From assembly GCA_013368445.1 (NCBI GenBank), contig JAACJO010000017.1:248001-312000 (forward strand): a stretch of DNA of 64,000 bases, given 5' to 3'. The notes beneath the pieces are model-generated. The model searched no databases. It saw nothing but the letters and a program-made list of their open reading frames with translations, and had not been told where the DNA came from. This document shows positions 21,451 through 33,334 of this stretch, one piece after another. Source of the stretch: Leucocoprinus leucothites (Eukaryota > Basidiomycota > Agaricomycetes > Agaricales > Agaricaceae). Position 1 is the first letter of the stretch. Each line of letters starts with the position of its first letter. The position numbers and the translations under genes were made by a program.

Positions 21451-22171
21451 CATTCAATTGTTGAATGATAAGTAATTAAGCTCAAGGCCTAAGGACCAGT
21501 GGACCCTGGCAGGACAATGCAGCACCTGGCTCGTCCCTCGATGTGACAGTCCACAAGGACTGAACTAGTACGTAGTAGTTTGATCTATCGACTCTCTTTG
21601 TGAACTCTCCCCCTCATCCTTGTCGTGCTCGAGGTTACTCATACATCTCTCCCTTTAAAATTTCCCACGCGCCACTCCCTTGTACATGAACATACCCAAC
21701 CATAAATAGAGCTTTTATATTCACTATGGAATCATGCAGTGGACCATCAGCAGAAACGCATTGACCCGTCCGCGTTCCCCTTTTGGCCTCACGCCCTGGT
21801 GTCCGGAGACCTAGTCACCAAATCCACCACTCCCAAACTCTTATGCGTGGTTACAAGCGCGCGCGTAATCGATATATTATCCGCTATGTTATCTTACCGT
21901 CACTTCATCAGCGCGAGAACACATTGCAAAGAAAATCATCTTACCATTTGGGCTTATTCATGATTCCAAACTCCATACGTGCAATGTATACCTTCGTTTG
22001 TTATTTTTATCATGCTTCTGACACAGGTTTCCGTTTCAATGTTGGAGGATGCCAATAAGTTTACCTGGCACTTAACTTTCTTTGACAGGTACTTATTAGC
22101 GCCCGTAGCCTGTATATCCAACTTTGGGAGTTTTTTCCTCGTCGTTTCCATTCCACCTTTTCTCGACCACC

Positions 22172-24803
22172 ATGGTACGCCTGCACAAAATACTTGCCAA
22201 GTTCAAAGTTTTCCTTCGGTCCCATGAGAAGGACAAGGACTATTTCTCCGCTACTACCCCATGCAACTTAATTCAACACTATACCGGCATTTCTGAAGAT
22301 CGGCCTTCGTTGAGCGGATTAAATCGCGACGCATCACAACTCAGTTGGATCTGTTGGTAGTTTTATGAACCCATCTATAATATGGTGCTGACCACCACTT
22401 GGTTACGAAATCGAATTAGCCCTGCCAGACCACAGGCGAATGGTTGCACACAGCATCGCCTCAGGCAATGCCGCTGCTGCTAGTGTGTCCTCATTCGACT
22501 CAGGTTTGTGCTCACTATAATCCTATTTCTTCACTGACTGTACATCATAGCCAGCACACAGGACCAGTCCAGGAGTGGCCACCATTCACTGCCTTCAGTT
22601 CCACCGTCTCCCGCTCATCAACGAGAAGCAGCGCCAAATGTTTCCGTCACTAATGGTGTGCATAACAAACAGCATGTCGCACTGCCGGGAGGTCGGTAAA
22701 TTTTCATGGCTTTATCTACGTTGTGTGACCCTTCTTACAGGTGTCTTAGCCGACGCTCACGACTTTGTCATGAATCAACCAAATTTTAATCTTGGTATTC
22801 CAACAGAGAAGACTCAGGAGGAACGACTGGCTGAGGAAGCGAAGCTAGCCAAGGAAGGTGAATCTCCACCAAGTATTCAATTGGATTCCGCTCAAAATTT
22901 CTCGCAGTGCTTGAGAAACTTTCAGCGAAAGGCATGCCAGGCGCTATGCTCCATGCACAGGAGCGCGATTACGCCCCAAAATGCAACAAGGATACCCGCC
23001 AGAGTTTACGAGGCCGAATTGTCAAGTGGGGACGGGACGATAAAGAGGTTCGATGCCTACTATGGCTGTCAGGTCCAGCTGCTGTTGGGAAGTCAGCTGT
23101 TGCACAGACGGTTGCAGAGCAGCTGGAGGCGGAAGGACTTCTTGGCGGTGTATTCTTCTTCTCCCGGCCTAACAATCGATCTGACCCTAACGCTGTGATC
23201 CCGACGCTGGTCTATCAACTTGCACTACGGCTTCCGGAATACCGGCGCATCATCACCCAGTGGCTTATCGAAGACCCTCTGATTCTTAGCCAAGGTCGCC
23301 ATTCCCAATTCAAGAAGCTTATCATCAACCCCTTCCTCACCCTCGAATCTCACCCGCCCCTCTTAATTGTTCTCGATGGACTTGATGAGTGCAGCAATCG
23401 CGACGCTCAATACGAGTTCGTGAAAATGATAAGCCACTCTGCACGGCTTCAAGACAAATTGCGGCTTCGTTGGCTGATTTGCAGTCGCCCCGAGCCCGAT
23501 CTCAAGGTCGTGTTTTCTACTCGCAAGTGCAAGGGGATATGTGTCCAAGAGAAGCTAGAGGTAGACGAGAGCGAAGCGCAAAAGGACGCGAGGCGCATCT
23601 TTAAAAAGGGTCTCGCCGAGATCAGGCAAAGATATCCCGACCAGCTTACGAAGGATTGGCCAGCTAAGGACACAGTCCATTTCATTGCGGACAGAGCATC
23701 CGGTCACCTTGGCTTCGTGTCGTTTCTTATCCGGTTCATCGGTGACAAGCACTATGATAACCCTTCTGGCCAGCTTGACGCCTGCCTCAGATTCCTTAAG
23801 CATGATCATGACCCTGAAGATCTCAACCCGCTTCATTCTCTTGACCTTCTCTATACTCAAATTCTTTCCGATATCCCTACAAGCACTCTCCCCATCACCC
23901 AACGTATCCTTGGGCTGTTTATCTTTCATGGTAGCCCGCAGCTCACTATCACCACTCATGCCAACTTTCTCGGCCTTGATCAGGCTTCGTTCTATAGTGC
24001 GCTCCAACGCTTACATTCAGTAATCACCGTCCCTCCCGCTTCAGAAGCAAATGAAGAGCCGATTCAAATGTATCACACATCCTTCTCTGATTACCTGAAG
24101 GACCCAGCCCGGTCCGGGATGTTTGCTCTGCATGAAAATGAAGTGCATCTTGATACTGCATCTCGTGGCCTCGACTGGTTGCAGTATGCTCTTAGAAACT
24201 CGGGTGATTTTTATCCAAAAATATACATGGTGATGAGAGTTACTGACATATTTCACAGGGCGACCATTACCAAACCTCACGTGGATGTTGCCAGAGACTG
24301 ACTCTGAAGATATAGTCCAGGACTTGTTTGAAACCTCTTTCACGCTATGTTGGAAGGCATGCCCTCAAGTATCCAAGGGTGATCTACCACAACTACTGAA
24401 TATGTTGTCACATGTCGACTTTGACCTTGATTATGAATGGTGGTGTGGGACTAAGACGTCAGACTTTGCAGACTTCGTTCATTGGCTAGCTTCATTGGTG
24501 AGCTATTAGTTACCTATCTAGTAAACCAACTATTCTGACAATGTCTAGGGGCCTGAGCACAAAACTCCTTTCACCCTAGTAGGTATGGGGAAAGATATGG
24601 CTGAATTCGATTTGCCACCGGAAATACACCGTATTCGACATCAGACCAATGATCCTCACGATTTTGCTAGACCTTTTGCTAGGGCTGAACTTGCAATTCA
24701 CTATCTTGTTTCTGACTATTCCTCCCTTTTTTTCCTACTAAATAAAACCCTTTTCCAACTCTCTCTCGATGAGGGTCATTCGCCTCGTTTTTCCTATTAC
24801 TAG
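22172..24803 (+). CDS. NACHT-domain NTPase (copy 2)
   Basis: Close paralogue of copy 1 with the same introns. The start exon from ACCACCATGG at 22172 encodes MVRLHKILAKFKVFL and runs to about 22356. Further exons give MNQPNFNLGIP and LAKE, spliced to VLEKLSAKGMPGAM at about 22905. The core carries Walker A GPAAVGKSAV, Walker B LLIVLDGLDEC and LICSRPEPD. Introns at about 24206-24258 and 24508-24549 lead to a final exon with DPHDFARPFARAELAIHYL, ending FSYY. There are no WD, ankyrin or TPR repeats and no recognised effector domain. The core is nearly identical to copy 1 at the 5' end and differs more at the 3' end. N-terminal exon joins are uncertain. Confidence 0.77.
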
Positions 24804-24934
24804 TTAGTAATAGAAACTGATGTGCTACGCTTCATGTAAATCTACTTGTATGGCTAGTTAATTCAATATACCCAAGTCGTGTGCAATACTGCGTTCAGCA
24901 GTAGAAGCGCAGTCAGCCAGTATTTATTGGAAGT

Positions 24935-24966
24935 CTAATGGTTCTCCTCTGTCTATCTGCACCAGC
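24935..24966 (+). pseudogene. Possible GST exon 1 fossil (second)
   Basis: At the position equivalent to the 12.9-kb fossil, a short stretch reads NGSPLSICT, resembling the YGSPxxTCT part of GST exon 1. Only about 30 bases remain recognisable; the call rests on the matching location in the duplicated unit. Confidence 0.4.
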
Positions 24967-25269
24967 TGCTTAGAATATAGGAGTTGATGGACTTGTTTCC
25001 TAATGGTATCGTGTTGCGTAGCCAGACCCACCGACAGCGACGTTAATAAGCAAAAATGTCGCCTCGCCTCGCCAGGTGTGGTATCTGAAGTAAACCAAGT
25101 AGATAATCTTGATCACGAAATGTTATTGACTCAGGCAGGAAGAAAAAAAGAATTCCAAAGAAACCCAATCTGCGAGATTACTTATTCAACGATACAGATA
25201 AAAAACCGACTGTACATAATCCATTCACATTTATTCTATCTCCAGTCTTCACGCATAGGCTCCAAAGAC

Positions 25270-27645
25270 CTACGCCACAGCCATCAAACTTCCAACAAAA
25301 GTCAAGATCTATATATCATCATCAATGCCAACGTCCCAGGGAAGGAAGAAAAAAAGACGACGTACCAAACGCGGTCGAACATCTACAATATCTTCAGGTA
25401 CCAAGAAAATCAAAGCATTCATCTTTCTCGCAATCGATATCGCCAATTTAGCTGAGAGAAAGTAAAGTTAATTGCTATATCGTAATGTTCAGCGGCAATA
25501 GACAACGACGCACCATTCTGTCTCCTCTCTTCATAATCACCATTCTCAGCAACAGGCAAGACCAAAGTCGGGTCAACGATTCCAGGTCGAATAGCATCCA
25601 ACAGATCCAAAACGAACAAGCCAGTCGTAATAGACGGATCTTTAAACGACCTAATAGGCCTCGCGGACGGTTTCGCCTTTTGCACAGTGCTATTCGCCCA
25701 TTTCAGAAGATCCGTATCAGAGAGCGGACGACCGCCTCCTGAGAGCTGAGAAAGGGTCTTCGTAATCGACATACTATCTCTCTCGAGTAAGCCCTTAGAT
25801 TCAAATGAGGACAGGAGTACACGCACCGCATAAGCTGCCAAACGAGACCCAACACCAACGTCTTCCTCCCATCCACAATATCAGCCCCTTGAATCCCCAC
25901 CAAATGCATCCGATTCTGCTTCCCAAGCTCAACCGCATAATTCGTATTCTCCACCGCCTTAAACCTCGACAACGTACTCTGATTCGGCGTCACACCAATA
26001 TCAGCACCCTCATCTTCCTCATCCCCACCACCACTGGCATAGTTGGCTTTTCCAGCACCCTCCTTTGGTTTACTCACCCTCCTCCAAACCACTGATCCGG
26101 GTAAAATATTATCAAACGCCTGTAAAATGACCAACCCATCTTTCAAATTCTCAAACAAATTAAACACGGCCGGTTCCACTCCGAGTGAATTCAACCATAA
26201 AGTGAACACGCGAGCTTCACGTTCACCTTCAGCATCGAAATCCTCAACCACACCATAATCTTTCGCCTCTTGTTCGTCGAGAGGTTCGAGACCTGGATGA
26301 GTGTTGAATAGATTTGCGACAAAGGCGAGATTAAGACGCGGGTTGCCGGAGACGAGGGAGGAAGGGGTGAGATATTTTCGACAGCCAATGTTGGCTGCAT
26401 TTTGGAGAACTTGTTCAGCGCGTTGACGGAGATCACGGGTTTGGAGAGGTGAGAGGGAACATTGGTCGGGTTTGAGTTGATGAAGGAGGACGGTGTAATT
26501 TTCGCCATCGTTGACATCGCGGCTGAAGTTGTTGACGCTGTGTTGTATTGCGGTAAGTCAACGAGTACAGAACTCGATTCGGGAGGACATACCGACGCTG
26601 TGAACCCGCAGCCTTGAGATGGAAATTAAACCATCTCAATAAAATCTGATCTGGCGTCAACCTCAACAAATCCTCAATCGTCTCTCCCTCCTCACAAAGC
26701 CTATAAAGCTCAGGATGAAGCTTAATATCCACCTGCGCCAACAATCCCCTCCTAATAACCTGCCAAATCAAACCTAAAATCAAATGTTCCCTTCCCTCCG
26801 CAATATCGCTCGATCCGATATTCACAACCGAACATCCAATACCTTTCGCAGATGTAATCACGATATTGTTATTTTCAGTGATTTGGAATGCGTTGAGGGG
26901 TTTTCGAGAGGTAGGTTTGTTGAGGACACGGAAATCGATGGTGTCGGGGACGGAATCGTTGATGAGTTTGCAGAGGATGAGACCGTCTTTGCAGTCGTCG
27001 AAGAGCTGCATTGTTTCTGTGGGAATAGGGAAGCGGTCGCTAATGTCTGGATCGTTTTCGATAACCTGAGCGCAGAAAAACGCTTTTCAGTATATTATAC
27101 GAAGGAGCTAAAGAAAATGATAACGTACGCCATTGATATGATTTGTGAATTCTCTCCTCTCATCTTCGTTGATCGTATGGCTAACATTCGCATTTGAACC
27201 CTGAACGCGCACTTTACCAGCCTTAGTCTGCAGAGCACCCTGTGCTTCAGTGCGTAGCTTGACGTTCAACTAGAAAGTAATAGAATAATAGAAGATGATC
27301 AGTCAATTCATATCTGATAGTGACATCATCCACGCCAAAACGTACCTCAACCCAATCCTCCAGTTCAACTTTACCACTAGCATCGACACTAACGTGTTTC
27401 AACGTCTCTCTCGCAAGATCGTACGACTGTCCACTGTTCTGAAGGGCATGAAGCACAGTAGACTTGTCAACCCGACCCGGAGTGTCGGTATTCAATCCAC
27501 TACAGCCAAGAAAGAAAAAGAGAAAAATCAGGACGAACAGCCGAGCATCAAATAGAATGAATACGAACTTGAAGCGGTTGATAAGGTCAAACATCTCATC
27601 TCTAGTGACTTCTGGGTATTTCTTCTGCAGCTTGAGGGCTTCCAT
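25270..27645 (-). CDS. SAC6: Fimbrin/plastin, actin-bundling protein
   Basis: Cross-links actin filaments in patches, cables and the cytokinetic ring. The start at 27645 lies in CCACCATGG and gives MEALKLQKKYPEVTRDEMFDL, the usual fungal N-terminus. The EF-hand-like region (NTDTPGRVDKSTVL, HVSVDASGKVELEDWVE) is followed by four calponin-homology segments: LFDDCKDGLILCKLIND, then LLRWFNFHLKAAGSQR, then NLFENLKDGLVILQAFD, then DLLKWANS with RSFKDPSITTGLFVLDLLDAI. The C-terminus is IARKMNALIFLVPEDIVDVRPRL then ILTFVGSLMAVA. At least seven short introns, all GT-AG; the last three were checked by joining frames. About 640 residues, as expected. This is the only intact copy; three fragments lie to the left. 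Confidence 0.93.
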
Positions 27646-28092
27646 GGTGGGTGTAGTAGGTGGAGTTTTGGTGATTGTCTGTGATCTCCTCATATAGATC
27701 CCCTGGACCCTGTGGCAGTGCAACGTCACTGCGTAATCGCGGTTTCCGCAGACACATGCGCTCGGGCTAACCAGGGAGCTGTGCTGAAAATCACTTGGCC
27801 TAACGCCGGAATTATATACGGCGAGCAACAAAAGGGGGACATGGTGTGTTCTAAGCGGGTGCTAACCAGTATTATACGGTAATCAAAAACTGGCGATGGG
27901 TTCCGAGATACACGAACAGAAATAAAAAAAACATCGATGGAGAGCGAAAGTGTTTAGTGTTAATAAAGAATGAGTTTAATGTGTGAAGTCCCAAGACGAA
28001 AGCAATATTGAAAGGAAGATCATGAGAGTGGGCAGTGTCTAAGTCGAGTCCAAAACGTCCATAAAATGTCGTCATCAGATCAAGCATTCCCC

Positions 28093-29018
28093 TTAGTGAC
28101 CCGCTCGAAGCATATGCAAACCAGAGAGGAAAATGACGAGGATGGACGTTACGATGCCCACAAACGCTGGATGCGCAGCCGTCGACATTACACCAGCATC
28201 GCACTGTGGACACGACCAACCTATTTAACCATCAGTTCAGTCAATTGAAAAAACCCTTTTTCATTTCGCATCGAGAACAACTCACCATCAGCTAATCCCG
28301 TGTAACTCAGAGGCGTGTACAGTGCAAACTGTAATCCATTGAAAGGACTTAGAAATCCACCTCTTCTCGGCGCACCAGCCCCTCTCTCATCATAGATATT
28401 CAACGTATATGTCCCTTGCTCAAGCGGCATATGCGGATTATTTTGCTGATACGAATAGATATCCCAAACAACCTGTGTCGCATCACCTGGAATGATTCCA
28501 TTCGTCGGTCCTACGGGGTACGTGTTGCCATTGTCAGCAACGGCAGCAAGTGTGAGGCTTGTCGGAGAGGCGAGGACAGAGGTCATGTTCCATCCGAAAG
28601 TGATAGCCTGGCTAGGGGCGATTTTGTAGTACGAGGTTGCGGTTGCGGGTGGTTGGGTCATGGAGATGCCACCAGCAGCTGCGGTAGCAGGGATGAGGAC
28701 AGTTGTGCTGCTGCTCTGAGCCCCTGAAGCCGCGGGAGCAGCAGGGGGATTCTGCTGGCCGCCGTTACCGTTGTTGCCATTCTGCCCTGTGTTGCCATTC
28801 TGGCCAGTGTTGCCGTTCTGGCCAGTGTTTCCGTTGTTGCCATTATTTCCTGCATTTCCACCGTTCCCTGCATTCCCTGCATTCCCTGTGTTCCCGCCGT
28901 TATTCCCATTATTTCCACCATTATTTCCCGCATTTCCACCATTTCCGGCGTTTCCATTATTGCCATTGTTGCCGTTATTGCCACCGTTGTTGTCTTGACG
29001 AAGTTCGAGCTGAGACAT
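28093..29018 (-). CDS. DUF7137-like membrane protein with long Asn/Gly tract
   Basis: Two exons: 29018 to about 28289, and about 28221 to 28093. The N-terminus (MSQLELRQDNNGG) is followed by some 75 residues made mainly of NNGN, GNAGN and NTGQNG repeats. The conserved domain runs from SMTQPPATATSYYKI through AITFGWNMTSVLASPTSL, NGNTYPVGPTNGIIPG and YTLNIYDERG to FALYTPLSYTGLADG. After the intron come WSCPQCDAGVM and a hydrophobic segment (FVGIVTSILVIFLSGLHML), a probable membrane anchor. This matches fungal proteins annotated as DUF7137 as I recall them. Function unknown; probably surface or cell-wall associated. No N-terminal signal peptide is evident from this start. Confidence 0.72.
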
Positions 29019-29249
29019 GGCTGTTTTTTATGAGTGAAGGAGGAGGAGGGGAGGGGAGAAGAAGAGGAAGAGAAAAAAGAGTGACAATGATGGCGACGAG
29101 TCGACAACGGACAACGGCGTCGGTCAAGCTCTGCCGTCTCTGCCTGATGTACCGCACGTGATCTTTTTCACAAGCGGCTTCAGGCTAAATTTAGGTCTGT
29201 CCTGTCGTTCGCTGTCGTTCGCCTCTCTTCCTCCTTTGCTCAGATTTGG

Positions 29250-29905
29250 ATGGCTAGGATATGTCGGAAATGTGCTTACAGAACAATTCTACCATGGCTC
29301 TCAATCGAAACTTCCAGAACTTTCTCTCTACGGTCACATTCGGGCTGAAATCCCCGTAGTGAAAACAGCCAATCGAGAAGCTCTTTCCCAGTACCAAGAA
29401 TACTCATGCTTCCCGCTCTCGTACCGCCTTCTACCTGCTAACGAGGCTCGTTACAAATTAGCGGCTTCTCACTCGGAAAAGCGATAGGCAGTCTTTCCAC
29501 AACCTGGCGCCTCTAATAGGAGGGAGACGGACTCCTCTTGCACTGGGAGGCTCCCGTGGCAATGGCTCTTGATAATACAGCTCGGAGGTTCAGGGATTAA
29601 TATTATCAATTCTGGATATTTTTACTAGCCAAAACCCGTTGATATCCGGTACACGCTCCCCTTTGAGGGTCATCTATCTCTTAAACAGCGCTGGGGGTCG
29701 CACTTGTACTGCCAGGGCTCCAGTACAGAAGTGCGGACTTTCGACTCAGGCTATACAGTACATATACTTAGAATGGCCTAGAGCAATCTCGCACCCCACA
29801 GCCTCTTCCCAAACTTACTTATTTATAACTCTCTATCACACCCACAAGCTATCATAATCGCTGGATCACTACGCGCTTGATTAACACCTTTCAGCACTAC
29901 GACCC
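29250..29905. repeat. Upstream region shared by both kinase genes (copy 1)
   Basis: The segment from about 29290 matches 32750-33330 (for example CTCTACGGTCACA, then CGAGAAGCTCTTTCCCAG, then the stretch before the ATG, TTTCAGCACTACGA). It is the duplicated promoter side of the kinase unit. An open frame of about 60 codons is partly shared by the two copies, but I do not recognise it. Confidence 0.6.
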
Positions 29906-32061
29906 ATGTCCGACTATTGGAATAGTTTTGGCGATTACGAGTCGGATGACGATAATGATGATGGCGGAGACTCATACTATAACGATGATTCACACTACGG
30001 GTAAAGTGATCTTCATTCCGATTATCAAGCCTACATTGACCCCGACGAAACCCAGCGACCAAATGAATGAAGTAATTGAGGAACTTGAGCAAGCGCGTCT
30101 CGAGGAAGAGGAACGGCTTGCCGAGGCACTTGAGGAACTTGTGCAAGGGCGTCTTGAGGCAGAGGAATGGCATGTTCAGGTACTTGAGGAACTTGCACAA
30201 GGGCGTCTCGAGGCAGAGGAAGAGCGTGTTGAGGAAGAGGAACGGTTTGCCGAGCTGCTCGGGGAACTTGCGGAAGCGCATCTCGAGGGGGAGGATTTCT
30301 TTGATCAGTTATTCGAGGAACTTACGCAAGGGCCTCTCGAGGAAGTGGAGCGGCGTGGCGACGACTATTGCGGGGACTGGTGGGCACGCCCGACTCCTAT
30401 CGCCTGGTCTCCGCCACTGCAGACAGCAGAACCACTGTCGCGCACAGTCGATCCCCTAACAACAAAAGTGCACTATCTAATTAGGAACATCTTGACCACT
30501 ACTCAAAAACACAACAAGCTAACCCAGGCGAAAGAAGCGACAGCGCAGACCCTACTCGATATCCTTCAAAAGGTGTGTGAATCCCCACGACCACGTCTAA
30601 TCCTTTGTAATATACATCCCTCCTTCAGCTACTGGATAGTCAAAACACACCCAATATTTTGGATTCCAGAATACTCCATGCTGCACTCCAACTATGTGAA
30701 CGTTCCCAAAAACACCCTTCATGCCTACCCCTTCCCGAAATCGAAGATAGATCCGATCCCATGCAATCGGGCTCTTTCGGAGAAGTATCAAGCGCAAGAT
30801 GTAAAGGATACCTTGTCTGCCTAAAGGTAGCTAGGATCTATCGAAATAGAGACATCGATCATCTCATCCAGGTACTGATATTTTCTATTATTCCGAAACT
30901 CAAATTGAATGACGCCTTGTTTCGTTATTAGTCCTATGCGAGAGAAGCCTTAATGTGGAGTCAGCTCGATCACCCTAATGTTCTTCCATTTTATGGAATC
31001 TATCGCATGAACGACTCTTTCGGTCGAGTTTGTCTAGTCTCGCCTTGGATGCAAAATGGGAATATTGTCGACTATCTGGTAGATCATCCAGAGGCACCTC
31101 GTCTTCCATTAGTGTGTATCTTGTTTCATCATGAAGATAATGACGATCTCCTCATGCAATCATTACCTCTCCTCTGCAGACTCAAAGTGCTCTGGCCGGG
31201 TTAGAGTACCTACACGAGAAAAATATCGTTCATGGCGATATCAAACCAGTAAGCGACTTCAGAATTAGTAGACTACCATCGCGTCTGAAGTAACCCCTCC
31301 ACAGGCTAACATCCTCGTCAAGCCAGACGGCTCCGCCTGCCTGGCCGACTTTGGATTATCCACCGTAATTGATGAATCAGTCTTACAATGGACATCAAAT
31401 CAGGCCAGGCCAAACGGTACCTTACGGTTTGAAGCACCCGAACTCCTAGACGATCATGAGGACGGTAGCCCTTCAAAGCCTACATTCAAGAGTGATGTTT
31501 ACTCGATGGCATCAGTCATGTATCAGGTAGGCTTCCCCCCCTACTCAAAACACCCTGGGTGTTATACTCTGCATGTAGCTGAAAATGTGCTATCAGATTC
31601 TTACTGGCCATTTGCCGTTTTATGAGTTTCCTCGAACTGCGACTGTGATAAACAAACTACTACAAGGCATCCTACCGAGCAAGCCCCCACCCGCTGATCA
31701 GGAAAAATTGGAGCTGACAGATGAGACATGGCATATCATGGAACGTTGTTGGGCTCGTTCTCCCGAAGAACGACCGACCATCCAAGAGATAGTAGAGGAG
31801 TTGAAGAATATCCCTCATAACGCCGTTACGAACAGGCGAATGGCTCAATATGCGCAGGAAATGCAGGCTAATAATGTCGGACCTGTTGTAGCACCAACTT
31901 CCCGCTGTTTCAGGTCAATTATCCGAGGGCAAGAGGAGAGTTTATTCTCTACGACAGAAGTTGAGGAATTGGAGAGTCGTGTTTCAAAGGAGGATGATAC
32001 GGTCGGGAATTCGGCGTCTCTAAATCTGAATCAGGACGATCTGCAACTAGCACATAATTAA
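29906..32061 (+). CDS. Protein kinase, agaricomycete HGD-type (copy 1, open)
   Basis: Serine/threonine-type kinase with seven exons. The N-terminus (MSDYWNSFGDYESDDD) is acidic. A 55-base intron (gtaaag...cccag, ending about 30056) removes an in-frame TAA. A charged repeat region follows, then RTVDPLTTKVHYLI. The kinase core shows the glycine loop GSFGEV, YLVCLKVAR with the ATP-binding Lys, REALMWSQLDHPNVLPFYGIY (helix C and strand 4), the catalytic loop HGDIKPANIL, ADFGLS, RFEAPEL and, in the C-lobe, CWARSPEERPTIQEIVEELK. The Arg of the usual HRD is Gly. All splice joins keep frame; stop at 32059-32061. Substrates unknown. A tail of about 90 residues after the kinase is Glu/Ser rich. Confidence 0.85.
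30062..30350 (+). repeat. 54-base coding tandem repeats in kinase copy 1
   Basis: About five units of an 18-residue, strongly charged motif, such as LEELVQGRLEAEE and LEELAQGRLEAEE; one unit is lengthened to 25. The heptad-like spacing of Leu suggests a coiled coil. Kinase copy 2 lacks them. Confidence 0.85.
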
Positions 32062-32374
32062 GGACTTGAATTGGCGAAGCTAGATAAAACACCATTCAAT
32101 ACAATGATTGAGTCAACTACCTGCGAGGAAGAGAGTGTACGCCCTCTGGCTGAGTTGGGGTGAGAAATTCGCTTTCGGGCTAATATTCGCCTGGTGGGAT
32201 TGGGAGTCTGCCACCCAGTGAACCAGAGACCGGAAACTGTGCAGGCATCCCCTTTGGTACGGTACAGTATATATTGTAGACCTAGGGAGCATATCTCCTA
32301 CCATAATATTATACCCAAAAGGATAACTGCATGAAATACACCGATTGGTCGGTGATCCATTGATTCCTGGTCAT

Positions 32375-32732
32375 TTATAACCTCCCTCTCCATTTTATCT
32401 CCAACCACCTGAAAGGTACATAAAAAATCGCGCTCACAATGAAAGCAACCTTGAACCCAATATCCCCAGTTTTTTCTGCAATAGGACCCACATACCAAAT
32501 CTGGTCCATGCAACGCACTACCGGACCAAACAAAAAAATCACAGCAGCTACAGCAGCTATCCCAGTCGGCAAGAGCGATGGCGGATTCCATATCGCAGGA
32601 TCGTAGAACTCGAAATTTCCTTTCCTGAAATAGAGATGTTTGAGGAAGATAATCGTGATGTATGCAGCGGCCCAATAACCGAGTAAACCCAAGAAATGCA
32701 GGTTCAAAGGTGGTCTCCCCAACGCGTTTACC
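32375..32732 (-). pseudogene. NCS1 permease 3' fragment
   Basis: Copy of the last exon of the permease gene at 35783-36105, still open: FLGLLGYWAAAYITIIFL, YDPAIWNPPSLLPTG, MDQIWYVGPIAEKTGDIGF and FRWLEIKWRGRL then stop. At 32697 the match jumps by about 640 bases to a 35-base piece of an earlier permease exon (36749-36783, two mismatches), after which permease homology ends. It lacks start and most membrane segments, so it is a non-functional tail. It is a by-product of the kinase duplication. Confidence 0.88.
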
Positions 32733-33334
32733 AGAACCACTATAACTCCCCACTGCAGCTCCTGAAGCTCTTCTCTACGGTCACACTCGGGCCGAACTCT
32801 CCGGCAGTGAAGCAAATCAATCGGGAGGCCTTTTCCCAGCGCCAAGAATACCCATACTTCCCACTCTTATACCGCCTGCTATGTGCTAACGAGCCTCGTT
32901 ACAAAATTAGCGCCATCTCACTCAGGAAAGCGATAAGTAATCTGTCCAAAAGCTGGCGCCTCAGCTATCAAGAGGGAGACAGACTCTTGTGCTGGGAAGC
33001 GTGGCAATGGCTCTATATAAGAGTCGGAGGTTCAGGAAACAATTTTGGACTATTTTTACTAGTCAACAACTGTTGGTCTCTGGAACATGTTTGCCTTTGA
33101 GGATCAGCCACTGTTGCTCAAACAGCACTGGGAGATCACACTTATACTACTAGGATTCCATTACAGAAGTGTGGACTTTCGACTTAGGCTATACATACTT
33201 GGAAGGACCTAAGCAACCTCGCACCCTCCAACAACTTCCTCACTTACTTATTTATAACCCTTTATCACTCCCACGAATTCTCATAAACGCCGGATCGCTG
33301 CACTCTTGATTAACAGCTTTCAGCACTACGAGCC
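32733..33334. repeat. Upstream region shared by both kinase genes (copy 2)
   Basis: Counterpart of 29290-29905, with a TATA-like stretch (tatataagag) near 33013 and the same sequence up to TTTCAGCACTACGA before the kinase ATG. Confidence 0.6.

Noticed and set aside
24990..25270. Separate gene in the stretch between NACHT copy 2 and fimbrin
   Set aside because: It is the fimbrin 3' flank and is duplicated at about 13.0-13.3 kb; the open frame there is not shared by the two copies.
28750..28995. Regular repeats resembling a CRISPR array
   Set aside because: They are in-frame codon repeats of a protein tract with no unique spacers, in a eukaryotic genome.
28703..29161. Plus-strand Cys/His/Phe-rich frame opposite the Asn/Gly tract
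   Set aside because: It is the antisense of a low-complexity repeat; composition follows from the repeat alone.
29995..30060. In-frame stop early in kinase copy 1 (and TAG in copy 2 near 33460) suggesting both are pseudogenes
   Set aside because: A GT...CCCAG intron of 54-55 bases at the same place in both copies removes the stop and joins the correct frames.
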